Positions 8,969 to 16,757 of a stretch of 64,000 nucleotides of DNA are shown here, in pieces. A model generated the notes under the pieces. It worked only from the letters and a program-made list of their open reading frames with translations, searched no databases and was not told the origin of the DNA. Both the position numbers and the translations under genes were made by a program. Numbering within the stretch: the first letter of the stretch is position 1; each line of letters starts with the position of its first letter. Source of the DNA: Bacillus_AD sp047238185 (GTDB lineage: Bacteria; Bacillota; Bacilli; Bacillales; DSM-1321); the NCBI RefSeq assembly GCF_047238185.1, contig NZ_JBDFMI010000001.1, positions 2,542,001-2,606,000 on the forward strand, written 5' to 3'.

Positions 8969-9301
8969 CGGTCTCATCCTTTCAGCTTAAAAGTTTCTTA
9001 ATACAGAAACTGCTTTACTCAATGTATTCGCCCGCTACTTTACTGGTCCCTGGTGGAATAGCCCAATTTGTATGGTGTTGGCCTCTATTCAAACAACTGT
9101 TCCTGATTACCTAACTAAAAAACAGCACCCAACCAACACTCTTTTTGTGCACCTGCCCTTGCCTTCGTCCCAATGGAACTGCTATCTGGCCCACATCTCT
9201 TTAGCCGTTATTCCCTATAGATAAATAGACAATGATTCTTCTTTTATTGGAAATCAATCCTGCTATTCAGCTTGATTCGTCATTGAGCGCTATCATCCCT
9301 G

Positions 9302-9332
9302 AAAAAAGCAGCCTTAATGGAAAAGGCTGCTT
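9302..9332 (-). terminator. Terminator for the small membrane-protein operon
   Basis: AAGCAGCC (9306-9313) pairs with GGCTGCTT (9325-9332). On the minus strand the stem is followed by a run of six T. Confidence 0.8.
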
Positions 9333-9341
9333 ATAAATAGA

Positions 9342-9545
9342 TTATTCCGTTTTTATAGACGAACAGGATTTTCTCTTTTTCCACAAAAATACGAGAATCA
9401 AAGAAAGGATAAAGGCTGGTAATGCGTAGGCCTGGGCAGCAAACAGCTTCCATGATAATGATTGATATCCATCGGATGCCGGTAAAAGCAATACAATGGC
9501 ACATACAAGCACATAGATTAACACGGGTACCGCAAAGATTTTCAT
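9342..9545 (-). CDS. Two-span small membrane protein
   Basis: A 67-aa hydrophobic protein with two predicted membrane helices (about 3-22 and 36-54), a short polar loop (ASDGYQSLSWK) and a basic tail (WKKRKSC). It starts at ATG 9545 in a TAATG overlap with the stop of the DUF6241 gene, so it is translationally coupled to it. Not recognised. It may form a complex with the upstream membrane-anchored protein. Confidence 0.6.
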   Translation of the reverse strand: MKIFAVPVLIYVLVCAIVLLLPASDGYQSLSWKLFAAQAYALPAFILSLILVFLWKKRKSCSSIKTE

Positions 9546-10087
9546 TACTCATTACCTCTCTGTTCTTTGGTTAATACTACAGCTTCTTTTTCGCCGAATT
9601 CATTTAATACAAAGACCTCTTCTTCTTCATATGATAAGATGTCTGTTGCTTTACTTGGGTTTAGGGCAGATATCGCCAATGCATTGTAATCATTTACAGC
9701 ATTTGTGAAATCTCCATATGTCCACCTTTCAGCAATCGCCAATAGCTCTTCCCTATGTTCAATAGTCGTTTGTTGAAGTGCACCAACGATCTTTTTTATA
9801 TTTTTTATGTTCATCGGAACGGGCGTTGGTTTGTTTTCCGCTTTTACTTTCTGGCAAAGCATTCCGAACATCGTATTGGGAAGGTTTTCATCTGATAAAT
9901 CCATAAGATCACGCCTGGATTCTTCCCATGCTTCACGATCTGCCGTTCGTTCAGCTTTATTTTGATTATGCAGCTGTGAATACGGCTTGGTTGGCCCGGT
10001 ACCGCCATTCTCATACAGCATCCAAGCAAAAAAAAGGCAACCCGCTATTAAAACAGTTCCAGCCCAGAGCCCAATTCGTCTAATCAT
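9545..10087 (-). CDS. Membrane-anchored DUF6241-like protein
   Basis: A 180-aa protein with one N-terminal membrane segment (GLWAGTVLIAGCLFFAWML, about 6-24) and an outside-facing acidic helical domain. The stretch MCQKVKAENKPTPVPM followed by AERWTYGDFTNAVNDYNAL fits the DUF6241 family of bacilli as I remember it. Function unknown. Its ATG lies inside the last codons of a truncated nucleotidyltransferase (8-nt overlap). No good ribosome-binding site is visible, so it may depend on coupling to the upstream frame. It forms an operon with the two-span protein downstream. Confidence 0.6.
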   Translation of the reverse strand: MIRRIGLWAGTVLIAGCLFFAWMLYENGGTGPTKPYSQLHNQNKAERTADREAWEESRRDLMDLSDENLPNTMFGMLCQKVKAENKPTPVPMNIKNIKKIVGALQQTTIEHREELLAIAERWTYGDFTNAVNDYNALAISALNPSKATDILSYEEEEVFVLNEFGEKEAVVLTKEQRGNE

Positions 10088-10484
10088 TAGTGACTTGAAA
10101 TGGCAGAGATTTTATTTCCTTAAAAAGATCGCCAGGATCATATAAAGAAAGGATATGTGTGAATGCCACTGTTTTAATAGCCCAAGAGTCATCCACCCCG
10201 CTTGCCTGTTGAATGATTTCGCTTTTTTCCTTTACGTTTATTTCAATCTTATACTTACTGTAAATAAATTCTTGATTTTTGATATAAGTGCCATCCTTCG
10301 TTATCACATGCATTTCTATATCCGAATAGGGTCCATCTTTCCCCAACGCAATGGAACCATAGATCCCTATGGCCAACACTTTATTTCTATGATTTTTTAA
10401 CAGCCTGTTCCTGATATCCTTTGCTATTTCTATTTTTTCCTCTCTGGTTGACATACTGGGATAGGGCAGCTTACACATATTCAT
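10080..10484 (-). pseudogene. Aminoglycoside nucleotidyltransferase (ANT(4')/KNTase-like), N-terminal half only
   Basis: The 134-aa product matches only the N-terminal catalytic half of kanamycin nucleotidyltransferase-type enzymes (family length about 250 aa). The nucleotidyltransferase motif GIYGSIALGKDGPYSDIEM is intact, with GS and the first metal-binding pair DIE. The matching segment ends at LYDPGDLFKEI, and the protein stops 13 residues later. The C-terminal helical domain, which completes the aminoglycoside site in the dimer, is missing. ATG 10484 follows a perfect AAAGGAGG. The 3' end overlaps a gene of unrelated function, which points to a deletion that fused the two loci. Resistance activity is unlikely. 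It could persist as a stand-alone MNT-like domain. Confidence 0.7.
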
Positions 10485-10504
10485 TGCAAAACCTCCTTTA
10501 TCTA

Positions 10505-10669
10505 CTACCTATAGATTCCATAAATCAACCAAAAACTCCTTCCCTTACCCATCTTGTACCCATCTCTTCTCGAAATTACATAATGTAGGGCTGTTTCCTC
10601 CGAAAATGTGTATGGTTTTCCGAATCCCTTAGAAAATGTGTCATATAAGTGAGATTGCATAATAAGCAT
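10505..10669 (-). other. Short open frame, possible gene remnant
   Basis: A 54-codon frame (MLIMQSHLYDTF at the N-terminus, KMGKGRSFWLIYG at the end) with protein-like composition but no ribosome-binding site. It sits upstream of the truncated nucleotidyltransferase on the same strand and reaches back towards the divergent DUF3298 gene. It could be a remnant of the gene once in this place. Not recognised. Confidence 0.25.
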
Positions 10670-10733
10670 TTCATTTATAAGTGTTTTGGGTAAAGCACTA
10701 TTGTCATACAAATTTGGACTAGGAGTGAAAAAC

Positions 10734-11435
10734 ATGAAAAAACACAGCAAAATTGCCCTATCGTTGACAATCGCCTTTTGTTTATCCTTTGCACTTATCC
10801 AAGTTCCAAGAACGGAGGCATCTTCTCCGACTATTAAAATTAGTACCCATTATTACGGAAAAGGAAAGCATATAGCTTATCCGGCCGTATCTGGCATGGC
10901 CAATGCTTCAGCCCAGAAGAAAATCAATCAAGCCTTTTACAACAAAGCAAAATCCAATTATGAATATGCAGGCAGATTGGAGCGCCAAAGCATACGTGAT
11001 AAAGCAAATGATCCTGCCAATGCAGATTCAGGCATGTATGATTACAGCCTCGATTCTACTTATAAATGGGTATACAAAGACAGCAATTACCTAAGTTTCA
11101 TATATGATACGTATGTATATACAGGTGGAGCACATGGGCTCAACTCAATAGATACATTCAATTTCAATACCGGAAAAGGCAATCGTTTTTTCATCAAGGA
11201 TATGTTAAAAACCAGTAGCCAGTTCAAACAGGTACAAAACTATGCATACAAATCAATGAAAGGAAAAGAACCATATAAACATTTCGTTCAAAAAGCTTCA
11301 GATGTACCAGTTAATAAAGACTCCCAATTTATCTTTTATAACAATGGTATAGCATTGGTTTTCCAGAGATATGATGTCACTTCTTACAGTGGAGGAAATC
11401 CAATCGTGTACATCCCTAAAAGCATATATAGATAA
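10734..11435 (+). CDS. Secreted DUF4163/DUF3298 (RsiV-like) domain protein
   Basis: A 233-aa exported protein. It begins with a signal peptide (basic MKKHSKIA, hydrophobic LSLTIAFCLSFALIQV, cleavage probably near TEASS). The mature part has a DUF4163-like region and then DUF3298, recognised by the YVYTGGAHGLNS motif (about 138-149) and the terminal NNGIALVFQRYDV. The same fold forms the lysozyme-binding outer domain of the anti-sigma factor RsiV, but the cytoplasmic anti-sigma part is absent here, so this is a free secreted version. ATG 10734 has AGGAG 8 bases upstream; the open frame further upstream is not needed. It is monocistronic with its own terminator. Role unknown. Confidence 0.75.
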   Translation: MKKHSKIALSLTIAFCLSFALIQVPRTEASSPTIKISTHYYGKGKHIAYPAVSGMANASAQKKINQAFYNKAKSNYEYAGRLERQSIRDKANDPANADSGMYDYSLDSTYKWVYKDSNYLSFIYDTYVYTGGAHGLNSIDTFNFNTGKGNRFFIKDMLKTSSQFKQVQNYAYKSMKGKEPYKHFVQKASDVPVNKDSQFIFYNNGIALVFQRYDVTSYSGGNPIVYIPKSIYR

Positions 11436-11436
11436 T

Positions 11437-11592
11437 TCAAAAGAGCTGCAGACCATCAAAAACGGTCTGCAGCTCTTTCTGTAACTCCATGAAACTCTCG
11501 GTTTTCATTTGGAAGGGTAGCTTAATGGCCCTATTCATAAAGGCTGCCAAAAGTTTCATTGATGCTTCCTCGTCTATTTGCATCCTGTCCAC
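11437..11592 (-). other. Protein-like open fragment overlapping a terminator
   Basis: A 51-codon frame from a GTG (11592) to a stop at 11437 reads RMQIDEEASMKLLAAFM and onwards with a natural-looking helical composition. There is no ribosome-binding site, and a stop lies five codons before the GTG. Its last third is the antisense of the terminator hairpin. It is best viewed as the tail of a decayed gene. Confidence 0.25.
11440..11478 (+). terminator. Strong hairpin after the DUF3298 gene
   Basis: AAAGAGCTGCAGACC (11440-11454) pairs perfectly with GGTCTGCAGCTCTTT (11464-11478), 15 bp, loop of 9. The T run after it is weak on both strands. Confidence 0.75.
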
Positions 11593-11642
11593 ATAATCTA
11601 GTAGAATATCAGTCTAAATAATGCCCCAGCCTATTCTTCTTT

Positions 11643-12194
11643 TTAATGTACATATTCTTCTTTTAAAATAGAATAATGTGCGCTATCTGTTAGCTCACCT
11701 TTCACCATCCGGCTTCTCCGAAGGATACCTTCATACTTCATGCCTAATCGGCTCAATACTTTCCCAGAAGCAACATTCCTAACATCATATTCTGCAAATA
11801 CTCGCTCTAAACCTAGTACATGGAAGGCTAATTCAAGTATTAGATTCCCCGCTTCTGTCATGTAACCTTTACCCCAAAAATGCCTGTTCAATGTATATCC
11901 CAATTCTCCACTTTTGTTTGATTCATGCACTCTGAACTCGATAGCCCCAATCATTTTGTTGCTATCTTTTAACATGATTGCATATTTACCGATGGGCTCC
12001 TTTACGAAATAATTCGCTATTAAGCTCTTAGCTTCGTTCAAATCTTTATGTTGTCCATAAATGAATCGCGTAGTTTCTTCATCAGAGGTATATTCAAACA
12101 TATCCTCAGCATCATCAAGCGAAACCGGCCGCAATATGATACGCTCACCTTCCATATGAGTGTGCTTAACCATTAAAAGATTTGTATTTCTCAT
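11643..12194 (-). CDS. GNAT-family N-acetyltransferase (RimJ/RimL type)
   Basis: A 183-aa acetyl-CoA-dependent acetyltransferase of the RimJ/RimL group. The opening GERIILRPVSLDDAEDMFEY is the family's beta1-alpha1. The acetyl-CoA-binding loop lies in LNRHFWGKGYMTEAGN (about 103-118), and the segment VASGKVLSRLGMKYEGILR (about 142-160) is also typical. ATG 12194 is preceded by AGGAGG. Members acetylate protein N-termini, antibiotics or small amines, and the substrate cannot be told from sequence. It is followed upstream by another monocistronic gene in the same direction. Confidence 0.82.
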   Translation of the reverse strand: MRNTNLLMVKHTHMEGERIILRPVSLDDAEDMFEYTSDEETTRFIYGQHKDLNEAKSLIANYFVKEPIGKYAIMLKDSNKMIGAIEFRVHESNKSGELGYTLNRHFWGKGYMTEAGNLILELAFHVLGLERVFAEYDVRNVASGKVLSRLGMKYEGILRRSRMVKGELTDSAHYSILKEEYVH

Positions 12195-12260
12195 ATGACA
12201 CCTCCTATTACAGATTCCTATCTATTTCTTTATCATCAATTAGTTTGTTATTTCATTTTC

Positions 12261-12836
12261 TCATTTGATTCCGTTAAGTCCAACTTGGCATATACGAATC
12301 ACTTCAGCTGCCGTCTCTTCAGCTGTATTGCCTTCTGTGTAAACAATGTGTTTGGCCAATTCATAATTGGAAGGATGCTCGACAAAGTGCTTATTCAAGT
12401 CAAAGACCTCCTGATTGTCTGTTACGAGCTTCAGTCTATTCTCTAGAATGTCAATTGTCCGTTCCTGGTCTGAGCTTGGCAACAACAAAACAACATTGCG
12501 GTAAGGTTCCAAAGTATGTTTTACCTGCCCAAACAAAAGATCATCCTCATAAACCGAATGTCCTGCGCCAAAATCATGGACGCCTCCTTTATGTTCCTCC
12601 AAAAAACGTTTAACCGCATGGGCCTCAAAAGGCTTCCAATATTGATACATTGCCCTGTAGCCCTCTTTCGACCGAATCCTATTTTGATCCTCTTGACTAT
12701 AGCCAATTTCCTTATAATACCGAAAACGGATATCATCCATTGAATATTGCGGCCACCCCAGTTTAGCGCTGATTATTTCACCTACAGAACTCTTCCCCGA
12801 ACAAATCGGACCTATCAAAATAATCTCGTTTTGCAT
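12261..12836 (-). CDS. P-loop small-molecule kinase-like protein (shikimate-kinase fold)
   Basis: A 191-aa cytoplasmic protein with Walker A GPICSGKSS (about 9-17) and a DD pair in YSMDDIRFRYY (about 32-42), placed where shikimate and adenylate-like kinases bind substrate. A Walker-B-like hydrophobic strand (NVVLLLP) lies near 115-121, and an R-rich lid segment is present. The fold is that of NMP/shikimate kinases, but it lacks enough specific motifs to name a substrate. ATG 12836 follows AGGAGG. Likely monocistronic. Confidence 0.65.
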   Translation of the reverse strand: MQNEIILIGPICSGKSSVGEIISAKLGWPQYSMDDIRFRYYKEIGYSQEDQNRIRSKEGYRAMYQYWKPFEAHAVKRFLEEHKGGVHDFGAGHSVYEDDLLFGQVKHTLEPYRNVVLLLPSSDQERTIDILENRLKLVTDNQEVFDLNKHFVEHPSNYELAKHIVYTEGNTAEETAAEVIRICQVGLNGIK

Positions 12837-13041
12837 GCTACTCTTTCCTCCTAATCGGCTCTCTCACCTTTTAAGCACATTTTGCAGGTATCAAATCAAT
12901 CCTTTTATTCCATTCCTCCAATTAAATAATACCTTATTATGGTTATATTTCCATTATAAGATAGCCAGATTCCCTTATTCCGATTATACTAGGACCAAAT
13001 AGTAACCTTTTTATCGAAATGATCTTCCAGGAGGAAAAAAG

Positions 13042-13524
13042 ATGCAGGCAAGTTTGAAGAAAGTGGAAAAATGCTATACGGCCACATTTCATGTCCATTT
13101 ACAGCACACGATCGAACAAGTATGGAAAGCACTGACTGAAAATGAACAATTGAAAGAATGGATGCCCAATTTACAGGCCGAAGATCTGCGGACAGGCGGC
13201 AGCCTTTCATTTCATATGCTGGATGGGACAGGGACAATCCTTCCTCTTACAATCATTGCTTATAAAGAACAGGCCATTTTGGAATTTGAGTGGGGTACTG
13301 ACGCGGTAAAATTTGTATTGGAGGAATGTGTGGACGGATGCATGCTTACGTTAAAGGAAACGATTCATACGCTCACAGAACATACTGCCAAAGATTTATC
13401 AGGATGGCATATGTGCCTGATTAGGATGAGTTCATTGCTCGAAGGTAAACCAAGCGGCTTCCAACCGGACAAATGGGAAGAATGGCATAGCATCTATAGA
13501 AAAGAAATAAAAGAACTAAGCTAA
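13042..13524 (+). CDS. SRPBCC (AHSA1/START-like) domain protein
   Basis: A 160-aa soluble protein. It has the AHSA1 pattern: HVHLQHTIEQVWKALTE opens the beta strand and first helix, ADLR/GGSLSF follows, and a C-terminal helix carries HTAKDLSGWHMCLIRM. These proteins bind hydrophobic ligands or act as stress co-chaperones of Aha1 type; no ligand can be inferred here. ATG 13042 follows AGGAGG. Convergent with a membrane-protein gene downstream. No terminator is clear in the 122-base gap. Confidence 0.75.
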   Translation: MQASLKKVEKCYTATFHVHLQHTIEQVWKALTENEQLKEWMPNLQAEDLRTGGSLSFHMLDGTGTILPLTIIAYKEQAILEFEWGTDAVKFVLEECVDGCMLTLKETIHTLTEHTAKDLSGWHMCLIRMSSLLEGKPSGFQPDKWEEWHSIYRKEIKELS

Positions 13525-13646
13525 CAACTAAACCTCTCGAAGGATAATCCAAAGTGAATAATGAAGATATAAAGATAATAGAGCCGTGCTGCACACGAAT
13601 GGCAGCATGGCTCCTTCCATAAAAAAACGTAAAAGTGTATGAGTGT

Positions 13647-14042
13647 CTACATCGTTTTCTTGCTTCCCATAAATCCTGCCAAACATTCGAGTAGGCCGAT
13701 TGCCAAAAAAATAGGCTGCAACATAGATAAGAATCCAATCATACCAATTTGGACAACAATCCAAATCGTCAATAATAGGCCTGCTAGAATAACGGCAAAC
13801 CAGCAATTGTTTTTAAGCAATAGAAATAATGCCGTCAAATGGCCGAATCCTATAACAATCATCAGGACAATGCCAGGAATTAAAAAATCGGAAAAAATCG
13901 CCGCTGGAAGAATGTCAATCCGCATCCCAACCGATTCGCCTGTCGGATCTGCAATAAAGCCAAAACCGGCTCCAACCGCACCTATTCCCGTAAACGCCAA
14001 AAGCAGTCCGGTAATCCATTTCACTATTCTATTTTTTGTCAT
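13647..14042 (-). CDS. Four-span membrane protein of unknown function
   Basis: A 131-aa protein with four hydrophobic stretches (about 8-30, 46-75, 79-103 and 105-125). An N-terminal Gly-rich helix (LLLAFTGIGAVGAGFGFI) is followed by a short polar segment (DPTGESVG). ATG 14042 has AGAGG at good spacing. It resembles the small DUF4345/DoxX-sized membrane proteins of bacilli, but I cannot place it in a family. Confidence 0.6.
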   Translation of the reverse strand: MTKNRIVKWITGLLLAFTGIGAVGAGFGFIADPTGESVGMRIDILPAAIFSDFLIPGIVLMIVIGFGHLTALFLLLKNNCWFAVILAGLLLTIWIVVQIGMIGFLSMLQPIFLAIGLLECLAGFMGSKKTM

Positions 14043-14166
14043 ATAAACCTCTCAATCTTCGGAAAAGACTACTTACTTGTTTATATTATCTTAACATAAT
14101 TTAAAATAGATTCAGAATAGCCTCCAGCCTATCTTTTTCCTATTCTAGTTATTGCATTCCATCTAT

Positions 14167-14736
14167 TTAAACAGGTGCAACAATGGAAAAAACCAAATGG
14201 TCCGTCCATTCCCCATTTTCAAAAATAAATCCTTTTCGTAAGCATTCGTATTCCATCCCAACACGTTTGGCCAATTGGATGGATGCTTCATTATCCACAT
14301 TAATATGCGCTTCAATCCGATGGAAGCCCAATTCCATAAAGGCAATACGTAAAGCCGCTTCAACCGATTCTTTTCCATATCCTCTCTCCCAATATTGATT
14401 GTGGATGGTATACCCGACTCTTCCCCACTGAAAGCTATCTCGATCCAATGTGGAAAAATCAATCATTCCTATATGGGAGCCATCTTCTTTTCGGAAAACG
14501 GCAAACACATGGGCAATATCTTCAAATGCCAGGCGTTGATGCTTATCCACTAATCTGAAGAACCATTCTTCCGTACATTCACTCATATCCAGCCTTCCTT
14601 TATCATGTTTGTGCATAGAAGGACTTCTTTGTTTGAACCCTTCCAGCCACTTGGAATAATCACCCTTCTTCAATGGCCTGACCATTATTCTGTCTGTTTC
14701 AAGCGAGTTATCAAAAACGTTTTTTGTAACATACAT
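14167..14736 (-). CDS. GNAT-family N-acetyltransferase (YkkB/RimJ-like)
   Basis: An acetyltransferase of the RimJ/RimL group, about 189 aa from ATG 14736. The GTG four codons upstream overlaps the AAGGAG site, so it is not the start. Visible features are LETDRIMVRPLKKGDY (beta1), VGYTIHNQYWERGYGKESV with the acetyl-CoA loop RGYGKE (near 120), and HINVDNEASIQLAKRVGM (near 150), typical of this family. It resembles B. subtilis YkkB. Substrate unknown. Confidence 0.8.
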   Translation of the reverse strand: MYVTKNVFDNSLETDRIMVRPLKKGDYSKWLEGFKQRSPSMHKHDKGRLDMSECTEEWFFRLVDKHQRLAFEDIAHVFAVFRKEDGSHIGMIDFSTLDRDSFQWGRVGYTIHNQYWERGYGKESVEAALRIAFMELGFHRIEAHINVDNEASIQLAKRVGMEYECLRKGFIFENGEWTDHLVFSIVAPV

Positions 14737-14930
14737 CGGCTTTTTCACTCCTTAACAATTTATAAAAGCAAACCTCAATCAATGTCACACAAGATTTATC
14801 TACAGGGCAAAATGAACAAATCATACATGTTATTCGCTAAAATGGACCATTTTCCTTTTTTCAGTCAATTAACAGCCGATTAATATTTACCATAGAAAAA
14901 AAGCTTCTTACTGCCAGGACTGCAACTGCC

Positions 14931-14960
14931 AAAAAGCGATCCTCACATGAAGATCGCTTC
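14931..14960 (-). terminator. Terminator of the amino-acid permease gene
   Basis: AAGCGATC (14934-14941) pairs with GATCGCTT (14952-14959). On the minus strand five T follow the stem. Confidence 0.75.
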
Positions 14961-14971
14961 CTGCTTTTAAA

Positions 14972-16474
14972 CTATTGGTTTGAGGAATCTTTTTCATCAT
15001 ATTCAAATGAGCATTCTTCCAGCGGAACCAATTTGGTTTTCTTCACCCATTTATAGCCAAACCATAACAACAGAAAGATCGGAAGGCCAATATAGGAAAC
15101 AAGCAGACTATCCCAGTCTATATGGCCGCCTGTAAATGCCTTATAATCCTGCCCTATAATGGCAACCATGCACAGAACGAATGCAATGATGGGGCCCAAC
15201 GGAAACCACTTTGCTTTATAAGGCAGCTCTTTTAGATCCAGCCCCTGGGCGATATAGGCTTTCCTAAAACGGTAATGGCTGACGGCTATTCCTATCCATG
15301 CCAAAAAACCGGATAAACTGCATATATTAAGCAGCCAGAAATAAACAGTTCCATCACCAAAGACCGATGTCAAAAATGCCAGCATACCGATGATTGTAGT
15401 GGCATATAAAGCATTTACCGGTATACCCCGAGCGTTCACCTTTTTCAAAAAACGGGGTGCATTCCCTTCTTTAGCCAAATTCCACAATAAACGCGTGCCT
15501 GCATACATTTGAGAATTTGCTGTTGAGAGGACCGCTGTCAATACAACTGCATTCATGACGGAAGCTGCAAAAGCAAAACCGGCGCGTTCAAAAACAAGCG
15601 TAAACGGGCTGACCGACACATTCTCAGAGTTTAATAGCCTCGGGTCGTCATAAGGGACAAGAAAACCAATAACGATAATCGATAAAATAAAGAATAATAA
15701 TATCCTCCAAAAAATCTGCCTAATAGCGATTGGTACATTCTTTTGCGGATTTTCACTCTCTCCTGCTGAAATCCCAACAAGCTCGGTACCCTGGAATGAA
15801 AAACCGACAATCATGAACACACCGATAACGGACATGAAGCCACCCTTAAACGGTGCTTCTCCTGCCGTAAAGTTTTTGAATCCTACCGCTTCCCCGCCCA
15901 TTATTCCCACAATCATCAGGAGACCGATAATCAAAAACAGGATAATCGTAGCGACTTTAATAATGGAAAACCAATATTCAGCCTCTCCATATCCCTTGAC
16001 GGATAATATATTCAATAGGAAAATCAAAGCCAAAAAAGGTACACTCCACACAATTGAAGGGATAGAAGGCAGCCAAAATTTCATGATCATCCCAGAAGCG
16101 GATAGCTCAAGCGCCACAATCATGGCTGAATAATACCAATAGTTCCAGCCCTGCGCAAAGCCAAAGGCGCGATCGACAAACAGCGAGCCATATGTACTGA
16201 ACGATCCTGAAACAGGGAGTAAAGATGCCATTTCCCCTAAGCTTGTCATAAGAAAAAAGACCATTAATCCACTTATCACATAAGCTGCAAGAGCTCCCCC
16301 TGCACCAGCCTGGCTAATCGTAGTCCCGCTTGCAAGAAATAATCCGGTTCCGATCGTCCCACCGATCGCAATCATTGTAAGGTGCCTTGGCTTAAGACCC
16401 CTTTTTAACGTATGCTCAATTGCTTGCGGCTGCCTGCTTGGTTCCGCTTTCATTTTCATCAGTGAATTACTCAT
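14972..16474 (-). CDS. Amino-acid permease of the APC/AAT family (LysP/RocE-like)
   Basis: A 500-aa, 12-segment amino-acid:proton symporter. The family signature GTIGTGLFLASGTTISQAG lies just inside segment 1, preceded by RGLKPRHLTMIAIGG. SLGEMASLLPVSGSFSTYG (segment 3 region) and SFQGTELVGISAGESENPQ (segment 6) are diagnostic of the AAT group of basic, aromatic and GABA permeases. I set the start at ATG 16474 (MSNSLMKMK) because GAGGGG stands just upstream; the open frame runs ten codons further. Lysine-type transport is a guess from sequence feel only. The upstream region holds an 11-bp tandem repeat. Confidence 0.85.
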   Translation of the reverse strand: MSNSLMKMKAEPSRQPQAIEHTLKRGLKPRHLTMIAIGGTIGTGLFLASGTTISQAGAGGALAAYVISGLMVFFLMTSLGEMASLLPVSGSFSTYGSLFVDRAFGFAQGWNYWYYSAMIVALELSASGMIMKFWLPSIPSIVWSVPFLALIFLLNILSVKGYGEAEYWFSIIKVATIILFLIIGLLMIVGIMGGEAVGFKNFTAGEAPFKGGFMSVIGVFMIVGFSFQGTELVGISAGESENPQKNVPIAIRQIFWRILLFFILSIIVIGFLVPYDDPRLLNSENVSVSPFTLVFERAGFAFAASVMNAVVLTAVLSTANSQMYAGTRLLWNLAKEGNAPRFLKKVNARGIPVNALYATTIIGMLAFLTSVFGDGTVYFWLLNICSLSGFLAWIGIAVSHYRFRKAYIAQGLDLKELPYKAKWFPLGPIIAFVLCMVAIIGQDYKAFTGGHIDWDSLLVSYIGLPIFLLLWFGYKWVKKTKLVPLEECSFEYDEKDSSNQ

Positions 16475-16523
16475 TCTACCCCTCTTTTCCAATGAATGTT
16501 CCAACCGATCTTACAAATAAAAT

Positions 16524-16545
16524 AATTGTCGTTAAATTGTCGTTA
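16524..16545. repeat. 11-bp perfect tandem repeat upstream of the permease
   Basis: AATTGTCGTTA occurs twice back to back (16524-16534, 16535-16545), 50 bases upstream of the permease start. One helical turn spacing suits a regulator binding as direct repeats. Candidate operator only. Confidence 0.35.
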
Positions 16546-16757
16546 TTTAGGTATTATTTATAATATACTGATTATTCTATTAAAGTCAATAAATGAGAAT
16601 TAATCTATTATTTGACTGGTGTATGTTACACCTCTTATAACTCCCTCTTTTATTTTTGTATTTCGTGTATTTTCTATTAAAAATGAATTAATTTTGCCGA
16701 AAAATACTCTTGGGACCATTTATCCCATGACATTTTCACTACAAAGGGGAACAATCC

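Noticed and set aside
13528..14046. Overlapping frames on both strands around the four-span membrane protein gene
   Set aside because: Only the 13647-14042 minus frame has a ribosome-binding site and membrane-protein pattern; the others are shadows.
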